Shown: piece after piece, positions 8,610 to 15,695 of the stretch | How the letters are laid out: every line of letters begins with the position of its first letter | How positions within the stretch are numbered: the stretch's first letter is position 1 | DNA from: Allobosea lupini | GTDB taxonomy: Bacteria > Pseudomonadota > Alphaproteobacteria > Rhizobiales > Beijerinckiaceae | Direction of reading: 5' to 3' | Assembly (NCBI RefSeq): GCF_900109525.1 | Contig: NZ_FOAN01000007.1 | Location: 246,073 to 310,072, forward strand | Length of the DNA: 64,000 bases | Notes under the pieces: generated by a model | Seen by the model: the letters and a program-made list of their open reading frames with translations, nothing else | Database searches by the model: none | What the model was told of the DNA's origin: nothing | Position numbers and translations under genes: made by a program

Positions 8610-8803
8610 GGTCATCCTTGGCCGGTTGCCTTCGTGGTCAGCCTGGACAGCGCAAGATGAACGCAGGCTGAGCCGGGTCATAAAGCCGATGCGCCCGAGA
8701 CGGAAGCGCGACACCGTGGCAGCTTCCGCAATCGCTGCGGGCTGGGTCAGATTGCCGTTGCGTGAGGCGCGACCTGCCCCTTCACGGGCATGGATTGCCT
8801 TCG

Positions 8804-9193
8804 ATGCAAAGCTATCTGCTGGCCGCCGGCGTGCTGATGATCCTGATCGGCATCGCCCATTCCGTCATCGGCGAGATCCTGATCTTCCGGCAACGGCGGG
8901 CGGGGGCGATCGTGCCGCTGCTCGCTCCGCCGCCGCTGCGCGAGCGGCATCTGCGCATTCTCTGGGCGAACTGGCACCTGTGCTCGGTGCTGGGATGGGG
9001 GCTGGCGGCACTGCTGATCGTGATCGCTGGGTCCCCCGACCTGCCGACATACGCGCCTAGCATCCGCATCATCGCGATCGCGACGCTAGCCGGCTCGCTC
9101 CTCGTGCTCTACGCGACCAGAGGGCGGCATCCCGGCTGGCTCGGCCTGCTGGTCGCTGCCGGACTTGCCTGGCTCGGTCAGAGCGCCGCGTAA
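8804..9193 (+). CDS. Small membrane protein of unknown function
   Basis: A 129-residue protein with four predicted transmembrane helices (residues ~3-24, 50-70, 80-98 and 110-127) and a short basic loop FRQRRAG after the first. A conserved-looking HxxxxxWxNWHL segment (residues ~45-54) precedes the second helix. It resembles the many small four-helix inner-membrane proteins of alphaproteobacteria, but I cannot name a family. It is divergent from the exported protein at 7626-8609 and convergent with the FkbM gene, 7 bases away. Confidence 0.65.
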   Translation: MQSYLLAAGVLMILIGIAHSVIGEILIFRQRRAGAIVPLLAPPPLRERHLRILWANWHLCSVLGWGLAALLIVIAGSPDLPTYAPSIRIIAIATLAGSLLVLYATRGRHPGWLGLLVAAGLAWLGQSAA

Positions 9194-9200
9194 GCAGAAC

Positions 9201-9959
9201 TCAGCGCGACAGCAGGGCGTAGACGTCGCCCGAATTGGCATCATGCGGGAGGTCGCGGATGTGACCACGCATCGCCTCGCCGTCGACTGGCTCAAGGAAG
9301 GCAAGCTGCTGGCTCTCGCCGAGCGCGACATTGAAGCGATAGGTCCCGAGCGCCGCGAGCCGGGCGAGGCAGGCTTCGGCGACATCGCGCTGGATCGTGG
9401 TGAACTCGAAGGAAAGGGCGGCCGGCGTCTGCGACAGGCCGGCAAGGACATGCGCCTCGAAGCCCTCGACATCGATCTTGACGAAGGCGGGCAGGCCGTG
9501 CTTGGCGATCAGCGCATCGAGCGTGGTGCAGGGCACGGTGAGTTCGCGATCCCAGACCTGCTCGCGCCAGCCGTCCTGGCCATGGGCGGCATCGACGAAC
9601 TCGCCCGAAAGCGTCGAGACGGTGGGGTTGGCGGTGTTGATGCGGAGCGTCGCGGTGCCCTCGCTGTCGCCGCAGGCGGCCTCGACCAGCGTCACCTTGG
9701 GATCGCGGCCATGGATCAGGCGCAGGGCCCTGGCCGGGCCGGGTTGCGGTTCCAGCGCCACGACGCGGGCGCCCAGCCGGCGGAAGGAGGAGATGCGGTC
9801 GCCGACATGGGCGCCGATGTCGAAGGCGAGATCACCGGCTCTGAGGAAGCGGGCATAGAGCGAATCCATCGCGACCTTGCGGACATGGTCGCCATGATAG
9901 ACGCGCAGCGAGCGCGACAGGCTTTTCGCCGTGCCCCTGGGATAGGCGACCGGCTTCAT
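9201..9959 (-). CDS. FkbM family methyltransferase
   Basis: A 252-residue SAM-dependent methyltransferase of the FkbM family. Motif I is DIGAHVGD near residues 46-53, followed by VALEPQP (acidic residue binding the SAM ribose) and the diagnostic FVKIDVEGFEAHVLAGL near 180-196. FkbM-type enzymes O-methylate sugars or polyketides. Its ATG overlaps the stop of opgH as ATGA, so the two are co-translated, which makes a glucan or other surface sugar a reasonable acceptor (inference). Confidence 0.85.
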   Translation of the reverse strand: MKPVAYPRGTAKSLSRSLRVYHGDHVRKVAMDSLYARFLRAGDLAFDIGAHVGDRISSFRRLGARVVALEPQPGPARALRLIHGRDPKVTLVEAACGDSEGTATLRINTANPTVSTLSGEFVDAAHGQDGWREQVWDRELTVPCTTLDALIAKHGLPAFVKIDVEGFEAHVLAGLSQTPAALSFEFTTIQRDVAEACLARLAALGTYRFNVALGESQQLAFLEPVDGEAMRGHIRDLPHDANSGDVYALLSR

Positions 9960-11779
9960 CGCGCTGCGCCGCCCTGGATCGCGACGATCTCGGCCGGCGG
10001 GTCGAAATCCTCGGGGATGCCGCAAAGGCCGGTGCGGACGAAGAAGGCGCCCAGTGCCGGCGCAGCGGTCAGCATCGCGAAGGGAATCGCCAAGATGTAG
10101 CCGGCGGTCAGCGGCAGCGACCAGATCAGCACGGTCGGCGACAGTACGGCGAGCGTGCCGAAGATGTAGAGGCCGAAGAGCAGATGCGGCCAGAGGCCGG
10201 CGAAGGCGGTCGCGAAGGAGAGGGCGTGGGCGTCGCGCGCCTGGCCGTTCCAGCCGATCTTCGCCTTGCCGAAGGCGAGGCCGATCATGAACAGTGTCGT
10301 CCGGAAGGTCGAGACCGCGCCCTGCAGGAAGGCGAAGACGATCTCGATCAGCGAGGAGACAATGAAGCGCGCCGTGCCGCCATAACGCTGCGTCCCGCCC
10401 CTGGTCATGAGGATGTCGGCGAAGCCGGCGAGCTTCGGCGAGAGGTACATCGCGAAGAACAGCACATAGAGGAAGGCGGCGGAGCCGGCCGGGTAGTCGG
10501 CGATGCCGCGATCCTCCAGCACCTTCAGTGGCAGGAGCGCGATCATCAGCGTCCAGGCCGGCAGGCCGATGAACATCAGGATCGCCCAGGCCAGCTGGAA
10601 GCGGCTCATCGCCTTCAGGCCGGGGATGTCCATGATCTTCAGGTACTGCAGATTGCCGAGGCACCAGCGCAGGTCGCGCCGGGCGAATTCGAGCATGGTC
10701 GGCGGGTTCTCCTCCCAGCTGCCGGCCTCGACCGGTAGCACCCGGACCTCGTAGCCGGCGCGGCGCATCAAGGTCGCCTCGACCTGGTCATGGCTCATGA
10801 TCGGACCACCGAGCGGCGGCCCGCCCGGCACGGCCGGCAGATGGCAGTGATCGCGGAAGGGCGCGATCCGCACCATGGCGTTATGGCCCCAGAACGGGCC
10901 GCAATCGCCGATCCACCAGGCAGAGCCCATGGTGTAGGGCCGCATGCCGTGGCGCATGCCGAACTGGAAGATGCGCGCAAAGGCGGACTTGCTCGGCATG
11001 CCCACGACCAGGCTCTGCAGGATGCCGAGCCTGGGATAGGCCTGCATCATCCGGGCGAGGGCGAGGATGGCTTGCCCCGACATTACGGAGTCGGCGTCGA
11101 GCGGCAGCATCAGCTCGTAGCGATCGCCCCAGCGCTCGCAGAATTCGCGGACATTGCCGGCCTTGTAGCCGGCATTGTCGCTGCGGCGGCGATAGGTCAG
11201 GCGACCTTGTTCCCCGATGCGCGCGGCGAAGGCGGCGGCGAGCTCTGCTTCGGCCGCGGCAACGCCCGGGTCATTGGTGTCTGAGAGGACGAAATAGTCG
11301 AACCAGGCGCCCTGGCCGGTGGCGTCGAGGCTCTGCTTGACGATCTCGAGCCGGCGGAAGGCGCGTGCGGGATCCTCATTGCGCAGGGTCATCAGCACGG
11401 CGGTCCGGATCGCGAGCGGTGTATCGGCCTCGCCGGCGGCGGCGAAGGGCGCGACCTGGTCGAGCCCGTCCTTGCTGCCGTGCAGCAGCCAGAGCCCGAT
11501 CGCGGCGTTCCAGAAACCGAGCACGGTCCAGGGCGCGCCAAACAGGAAGGCGACGAAGATCGCGATATCCGCGAGGCTCCAGCCACCGGCCGAGAGCACA
11601 TGAGCGAGGCCCCAGAGCAGGGCCGCCAGCGTAACCAGGTTCAGGCCGGCGACGAGCCAGCGCCGTACCCGCAAGGTCGAAACCGACTGCAGTCCTGCCG
11701 GCGTCAGCCGCAAGTCCTCTTGCGCCGCCGCCTGGAACGTGGTCGGAGCGGGGCGCTGGTTCATGGCGGTTTCCGTCAT
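9956..11779 (-). CDS. opgH: Glucans biosynthesis glucosyltransferase H
   Basis: A 607-residue inner-membrane GT2 glycosyltransferase that polymerises the beta-glucan backbone of osmoregulated periplasmic glucans from UDP-glucose. Two N-terminal helices precede the catalytic domain, which has LPLDADSVMSG (metal-binding DxD) near residue 200 and RRDLRWCLGNLQY (the QxxRW-type site). A cluster of membrane helices follows to the C terminus. OpgH usually works with periplasmic OpgG or OpgD, but neither is in this window. It is shorter than the enterobacterial protein (~850 residues), mostly at the ends. The start at 11779 is the first of two nearby ATGs. Confidence 0.88.
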   Translation of the reverse strand: MTETAMNQRPAPTTFQAAAQEDLRLTPAGLQSVSTLRVRRWLVAGLNLVTLAALLWGLAHVLSAGGWSLADIAIFVAFLFGAPWTVLGFWNAAIGLWLLHGSKDGLDQVAPFAAAGEADTPLAIRTAVLMTLRNEDPARAFRRLEIVKQSLDATGQGAWFDYFVLSDTNDPGVAAAEAELAAAFAARIGEQGRLTYRRRSDNAGYKAGNVREFCERWGDRYELMLPLDADSVMSGQAILALARMMQAYPRLGILQSLVVGMPSKSAFARIFQFGMRHGMRPYTMGSAWWIGDCGPFWGHNAMVRIAPFRDHCHLPAVPGGPPLGGPIMSHDQVEATLMRRAGYEVRVLPVEAGSWEENPPTMLEFARRDLRWCLGNLQYLKIMDIPGLKAMSRFQLAWAILMFIGLPAWTLMIALLPLKVLEDRGIADYPAGSAAFLYVLFFAMYLSPKLAGFADILMTRGGTQRYGGTARFIVSSLIEIVFAFLQGAVSTFRTTLFMIGLAFGKAKIGWNGQARDAHALSFATAFAGLWPHLLFGLYIFGTLAVLSPTVLIWSLPLTAGYILAIPFAMLTAAPALGAFFVRTGLCGIPEDFDPPAEIVAIQGGAAR

Positions 11780-11820
11780 GGGCTCATCAGGCTGGCGGGG
11801 AACGGCGCGGAGGGCGATGC

Positions 11821-12813
11821 GTGGTAAAGCCGGCAATTGCGAACGAAGCAAGCGCACAGGCGACGGCGCTCTGGTATGCCGCCGCGGGTGAATGTGTCCT
11901 GAACACCGAAGAATTGCCGGCGCCGGGACCGGGCGAATGCCTGGTCCGCACGCTCTGGAGCGGCATCAGCCGCGGCACCGAGCGGCTGGTCTTCGAGGGG
12001 CGCGTGCCCGAGAGCGAATATGAGCGCATGCGGGCGCCTCTCCAGCAGGGCGCTTTTCCGTTTCCGGTGAAATACGGCTACTGCGCCGTCGGGACGGTGG
12101 ATGCGGGGCCAGAACGGCTGCTTGGCCGTACGGTGTTCTGCCTGCATCCGCATCAGGATCGCTTCGTCGTGTCGGCGGATCGCGTGACCCCGCTGCCTGA
12201 GGGGCTTTCGGCAAGGCGCGCCGTGCTCGCCGCCAATATGGAAACCGCGCTCAATGCGCATTGGGATGCCGGCTCCGGCCCGGCCGACCGCATCGTCGTG
12301 GTCGGCGGCGGCGTGCTCGGGCTGCTCGTGGCGTATATCGCGGCCAGGCTGCCGGGCGCGGAGGTGACGCTGGTCGATCTCGACGATGGCCGTGCCGGGC
12401 TCGCGCGGGCGCTCGGCTGCCGCTTCGCGCTGCCGGCGGACTGTCCGCAGGATGCCGATCTTGTCTTCCACGCCAGTGCGAGCGCCGCCGGCCTCGCCAC
12501 CGCGATCGGCGCAGCCGGGTTCGAGGCGAGGATCGTCGAATTGAGTTGGTATGGCGAAGGCAACGTCGCCACGCCGCTCGGGGGCGCCTTCCACGCCCGT
12601 CGGCTGCAGCTCATCTCTTCGCAGGTCGGGCAGGTCTCGCCATCGCGGCGGGCGCGCTTCGACTACGCCCGCCGCATGCAGGCGGCGCTGGTACTGCTGG
12701 AGGATGAGCGGCTCGATGCACTGATCACCGACGAGATCGCCTTCGAGGATGCGCCGACACGCCTGCCTGCGTTATTCGCCGGCGCGGGGCTGACCGCCGT
12801 TCTGCGCTATTGA
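11821..12813 (+). CDS. MDR-family dehydrogenase lacking zinc ligands (BchC-like group)
   Basis: A 330-residue medium-chain dehydrogenase/reductase. The GroES-like N-terminal half carries SGISRGTER where zinc alcohol dehydrogenases have the catalytic cysteine (CGSD), and no HGE motif follows, so the catalytic zinc site appears to be missing. The Rossmann half has VVVGGGVLG near residues 160-168 and an acidic VDLDD at the end of strand two, suggesting NAD(H). The SG.S.GTE pattern is shared with the bacteriochlorophyllide dehydrogenase BchC group. The start is GTG with GGAGGG 7 bases upstream. It is the first gene of a four-gene unit with the PTPS-like gene, 51 bases downstream. Confidence 0.82.
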   Translation: MVKPAIANEASAQATALWYAAAGECVLNTEELPAPGPGECLVRTLWSGISRGTERLVFEGRVPESEYERMRAPLQQGAFPFPVKYGYCAVGTVDAGPERLLGRTVFCLHPHQDRFVVSADRVTPLPEGLSARRAVLAANMETALNAHWDAGSGPADRIVVVGGGVLGLLVAYIAARLPGAEVTLVDLDDGRAGLARALGCRFALPADCPQDADLVFHASASAAGLATAIGAAGFEARIVELSWYGEGNVATPLGGAFHARRLQLISSQVGQVSPSRRARFDYARRMQAALVLLEDERLDALITDEIAFEDAPTRLPALFAGAGLTAVLRY

Positions 12814-12864
12814 CGCCGCGCCCCGGCCTTCGCCAAGACTGCGGCCGCTGAAGGAGACCGCCCC

Positions 12865-13266
12865 ATGTTTTCCGTCGAAGTCCGTGACCGCATCATGATC
12901 GGCCATTCGTTGCCCGATCCGTTCTTCGGCCCGGCGCAGGCGATGCACGGCGCGACCTTCGTCGTCGACGTCGCCTTCTTCCGCGAGAGCCTCACGCGCC
13001 AGAACGTCGTGGTCGACATCGGCGCGGCGCTGACCGTGCTGAACGAGACGCTGAAGCCGCTGAACTACAAGAACCTCGACACGCTGCCGCAGTTCGAGGG
13101 CGTGCTGACCACCACCGAATTCCTCTGCAAGTATATCTTCGACGCGATGGCATTGGCGGCCCGCACCGGCAAGCTCGGGGCGGATGCGGCCGATCTCGCG
13201 AAGATCCGCGTCACGCTGCATGAGACCGATCTCGCCAGGGCGAGCTATGAGGGCGCGCTCGCGTGA
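12865..13266 (+). CDS. Degenerate 6-pyruvoyl-tetrahydropterin synthase / QueD homologue
   Basis: A 133-residue T-fold protein of the PTPS/QueD family, the normal length for QueD. The fold markers are present: H14 in IGHSLP, MHGATF at 27-32, LKPLNYKNLDTLP at 63-75, TTEF at 83-86 and HET at 119-121. Key residues are not. Classical QueD has Cys then HGH (zinc ligands) and LDH (catalytic His). Here the cysteine position is A24, HGH is H28-G-A30, and LDH is L66-N67-Y68. E120, the pterin-anchoring glutamate, is kept. The protein therefore probably does not carry out ordinary PTPS or QueD chemistry. It is preceded by AAGGAGA and overlaps the next gene by 4 bases. Confidence 0.85.
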   Translation: MFSVEVRDRIMIGHSLPDPFFGPAQAMHGATFVVDVAFFRESLTRQNVVVDIGAALTVLNETLKPLNYKNLDTLPQFEGVLTTTEFLCKYIFDAMALAARTGKLGADAADLAKIRVTLHETDLARASYEGALA

Positions 13267-14312
13267 GCGAGATCGTCTTCGCCATTCCCGGCGATCTCTC
13301 GCTGCCGACCGGTGGCTACGGCTATGATCGGCGGCTGCTGGCGGAATGGCGCGAGATGGGCGTCGCGGCGCGGCACCTGCCGCTGCCGGGGAGTTTTCCC
13401 AATCCGGACGAGGCTGATCTGGCAGAGACCGGCCGGGCGATCCTGTCGCAGCCCTATTACAGTGTGCTGCTGATCGACGGGCTCGCCTATGGCGCCTTCC
13501 CGGAGAGCGTCGCGGCCGGGCTTGCAGGGCGCGTCGTCGCGATGGTGCATCATCCGCTCGGCCTCGAGACCGGACTGTCGCCGGTGCGGGCGGCGGAGTT
13601 CGTCAGGCGCGAGGCGGCAGCCTTGCGTTATGCGGCTGCGGTCATCGCTACCAGCGAGACGACCAAGCGGCTGCTCGTCGCCGACTTCGCCGTCCCGGCG
13701 GAGAAGATCACTGTGGCGGAACCGGGTGTCGATTCGGCCGCGAGGGCGACTGGCTCTGATGGTGAGACCATCGCGTTGCTGGCGGTTGGCTCGCTCGTGC
13801 CGCGCAAGGGCTACGACGTCCTGATCGCAGCGCTTGAGGGGGTGGCCGACAGGCCATGGCGCCTGACCATCGTCGGTGCCGATGATCGGGCTCCCGGGAC
13901 CGCGGCCTCCTTGAAGGCGCAGATTGCCGCTGCCGGGCTGGCGGAGCGGGTCAGGCTCGCCGGAGCTTTTGGACAGGCCGAACTCGACGCGGCCTATGCC
14001 AAGGCCGACCTCTTCGTCATGCCCTCCCTGTTCGAGGGCTATGGCATGGTGCTGACCGAGGCATTGGCGCGCGGGCTGCCGATCCTGTGCACGACCGGCG
14101 GCGCGGCAGCGCAGACGGCGCCGGACGCGGCTGCGCTGAAGGTGCAGCCGGGCGATGTCGCGGCACTGCGTGCCGGGCTGGTACGGCTGTTGGATGACAA
14201 GCAGGAGCGCGTGCAGCGCTCTGATGCAGCCTGGCAGGCAGCCGGCACATTGCCGCGCTGGCGCGGGACTGCGACGATCGTTGCTGAAGTCTGTGCGAAG
14301 GTTATCCCATGA
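13263..14312 (+). CDS. Glycosyltransferase family 4
   Basis: A 349-residue GT-B glycosyltransferase. The N-terminal acceptor domain has GGYGYDRRLL near residue 18 and VHHPLGLE near 95. The C-terminal donor domain has VGSLVPRKGYDVLI near 178-191 and the E(x7)E signature FEGYGMVLTEALARGLPIL near 258-276. No membrane segment is present, so it acts in the cytoplasm. It starts with GTG overlapping the PTPS-like stop (GTGA) and ends with an ATGA overlap into the methyltransferase gene, so the three proteins should be made in fixed ratio. The acceptor is unknown. Confidence 0.86.
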   Translation: MSEIVFAIPGDLSLPTGGYGYDRRLLAEWREMGVAARHLPLPGSFPNPDEADLAETGRAILSQPYYSVLLIDGLAYGAFPESVAAGLAGRVVAMVHHPLGLETGLSPVRAAEFVRREAAALRYAAAVIATSETTKRLLVADFAVPAEKITVAEPGVDSAARATGSDGETIALLAVGSLVPRKGYDVLIAALEGVADRPWRLTIVGADDRAPGTAASLKAQIAAAGLAERVRLAGAFGQAELDAAYAKADLFVMPSLFEGYGMVLTEALARGLPILCTTGGAAAQTAPDAAALKVQPGDVAALRAGLVRLLDDKQERVQRSDAAWQAAGTLPRWRGTATIVAEVCAKVIP

Positions 14313-15148
14313 GCGGATTCTCCCCCGATTGGCTCGCCTTGCGCGAACCGGCCGACCATGCAGCCCGCAATCCGCAGGTTCTGGCGGCGGTGGGCTCGAC
14401 CTTTGCCGGCCGGCAATCGCTGTCGATCATCGATCTCGGCTGCGGCACCGGTTCGAACCTGCGCGGCAGCTACAGCGCATTGCCGGTGCGCCAGCACTGG
14501 ACACTGGTCGATGCCGACAGCCGCCTGCTGTCGGTGGCGCGGCGCAAGCTCGCGCAATGGGCCGACGAGGCGCAGGAGCAGGGCGAGGAGCTCGTCCTGC
14601 GCAAGGGGGACAAGACGCTGACGGTCGATTTCCGGCAGGCCGACCTCAATAAGGAGCTCGAATGGGTGCTCGGCTGGCAGCCCGACCTGGTCACGGCCGC
14701 CGCATTGTTCGACCTTTCCTCGGTGCGCTGGCTTGAGCGCTTCGTCGCCTCGCTCGTCAGCATGCGGCTGCCGCTCTATACGGTGCTGACCTATGACGGG
14801 CGCGAGAGCTGGCAGCCGGCGCATCCTGACGACCAGCGCATGCTCGCCGCCTTCAACCATCACCAGCACACCGACAAGGGCTTTGGCCCCGCGGCCGGGC
14901 CCGAGGCCACGGAGGCTCTGGCGCAAGCCTTTCGCAAGGCCGGCACGGCGGTGACGGTCGGCGAGAGCCCATGGCAGCTTGGCGTGGATCATGCCGATCT
15001 CGTTCGCGAACTGGCGGCCGGGATCGCCGCTGCCGTTGCCGAGACCGGGCATGTCGCGCCGGCGGCGATCGCGAGCTGGCTGGAGGCGAAGCGGAGCGCG
15101 ACCTCAGTCAGCGTCGGCCATCAGGACCTCTGGGCGCGGCCGGTCTGA
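14309..15148 (+). CDS. Class I SAM-dependent methyltransferase
   Basis: A 279-residue protein with the SAM-binding motif I IDLGCGTGSNLRG near residues 41-53, an acidic motif II end VDAD near 70-73 and a motif IV-like DLVTAAALFDLSS near 125. The second half is helical with histidine-rich FNHHQHTDKGFG, possibly part of the substrate pocket. It is the last gene of the unit starting at 11821 and overlaps the glycosyltransferase gene by 4 bases. The likely job is to methylate the product of the preceding enzymes (inferred only from coupling). Confidence 0.82.
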   Translation: MSGFSPDWLALREPADHAARNPQVLAAVGSTFAGRQSLSIIDLGCGTGSNLRGSYSALPVRQHWTLVDADSRLLSVARRKLAQWADEAQEQGEELVLRKGDKTLTVDFRQADLNKELEWVLGWQPDLVTAAALFDLSSVRWLERFVASLVSMRLPLYTVLTYDGRESWQPAHPDDQRMLAAFNHHQHTDKGFGPAAGPEATEALAQAFRKAGTAVTVGESPWQLGVDHADLVRELAAGIAAAVAETGHVAPAAIASWLEAKRSATSVSVGHQDLWARPV

Positions 15149-15194
15149 AGCCATTGCCAACCGCGCCGAATTCGGCCATGCCGCGATCCCGACC

Positions 15195-15695
15195 ATGACT
15201 TCGCTTCCCCTCACCATCCGCCAGGAACTGCCGGGCGACGCCGCGGCGATCGAGCGCCTGCACGAGCGTGCCTTCGGGCCGGGCCGCTATGCCCGCACCG
15301 CCTCGCGCCTGCGCGAAGGCGCGCCGCATGATCCGGCGCTGTCCTTCGCCAGCCATGTCGGCACCTTACTGGTCGGTTCGGTCCGGGTGACGCCGATCCT
15401 CGCCGGTGGCGGGCCGGGGCTGATGCTTGGGCCGTTGACCGTCGATCCGGCCTTCGAGGGCCGCGGCATCGGCGCTGCGCTGATGAACGCCGCGATCGAG
15501 GCAGCGCGCGAACGCGGCCACGAGCTGATCCTGCTGGTGGGCGACGCGCCCTATTACGCCCGCTTCGGCTTCAGGCCGGTGAAGCCCGGCCATCTCGTAT
15601 TGCCCGGCCCGGCCGATCCCGGCCGCTTCCTGGCGCTGGAGCTCAAGGACGGCGTGCTGGCACAGCGCAAGGGCGCGGTGGTGGCGCTGCGCTGA
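15195..15695 (+). CDS. GNAT family N-acetyltransferase
   Basis: A 166-residue protein close to the YhbS-type GNAT group. It has the acetyl-CoA pyrophosphate-binding motif FEGRGIGAALMNAAIEAARERG near residues 91-112 (Q/RxxGxG/A pattern) and the GDAPYYARFGF loop typical of this group near 118-128. The substrate is unknown. It is 46 bases after the methyltransferase gene, and its start at 15195 follows a weak ribosome-binding site, so membership in that operon is uncertain. Its stop abuts the stop of the convergent gene with no gap. Confidence 0.85.
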   Translation: MTSLPLTIRQELPGDAAAIERLHERAFGPGRYARTASRLREGAPHDPALSFASHVGTLLVGSVRVTPILAGGGPGLMLGPLTVDPAFEGRGIGAALMNAAIEAARERGHELILLVGDAPYYARFGFRPVKPGHLVLPGPADPGRFLALELKDGVLAQRKGAVVALR

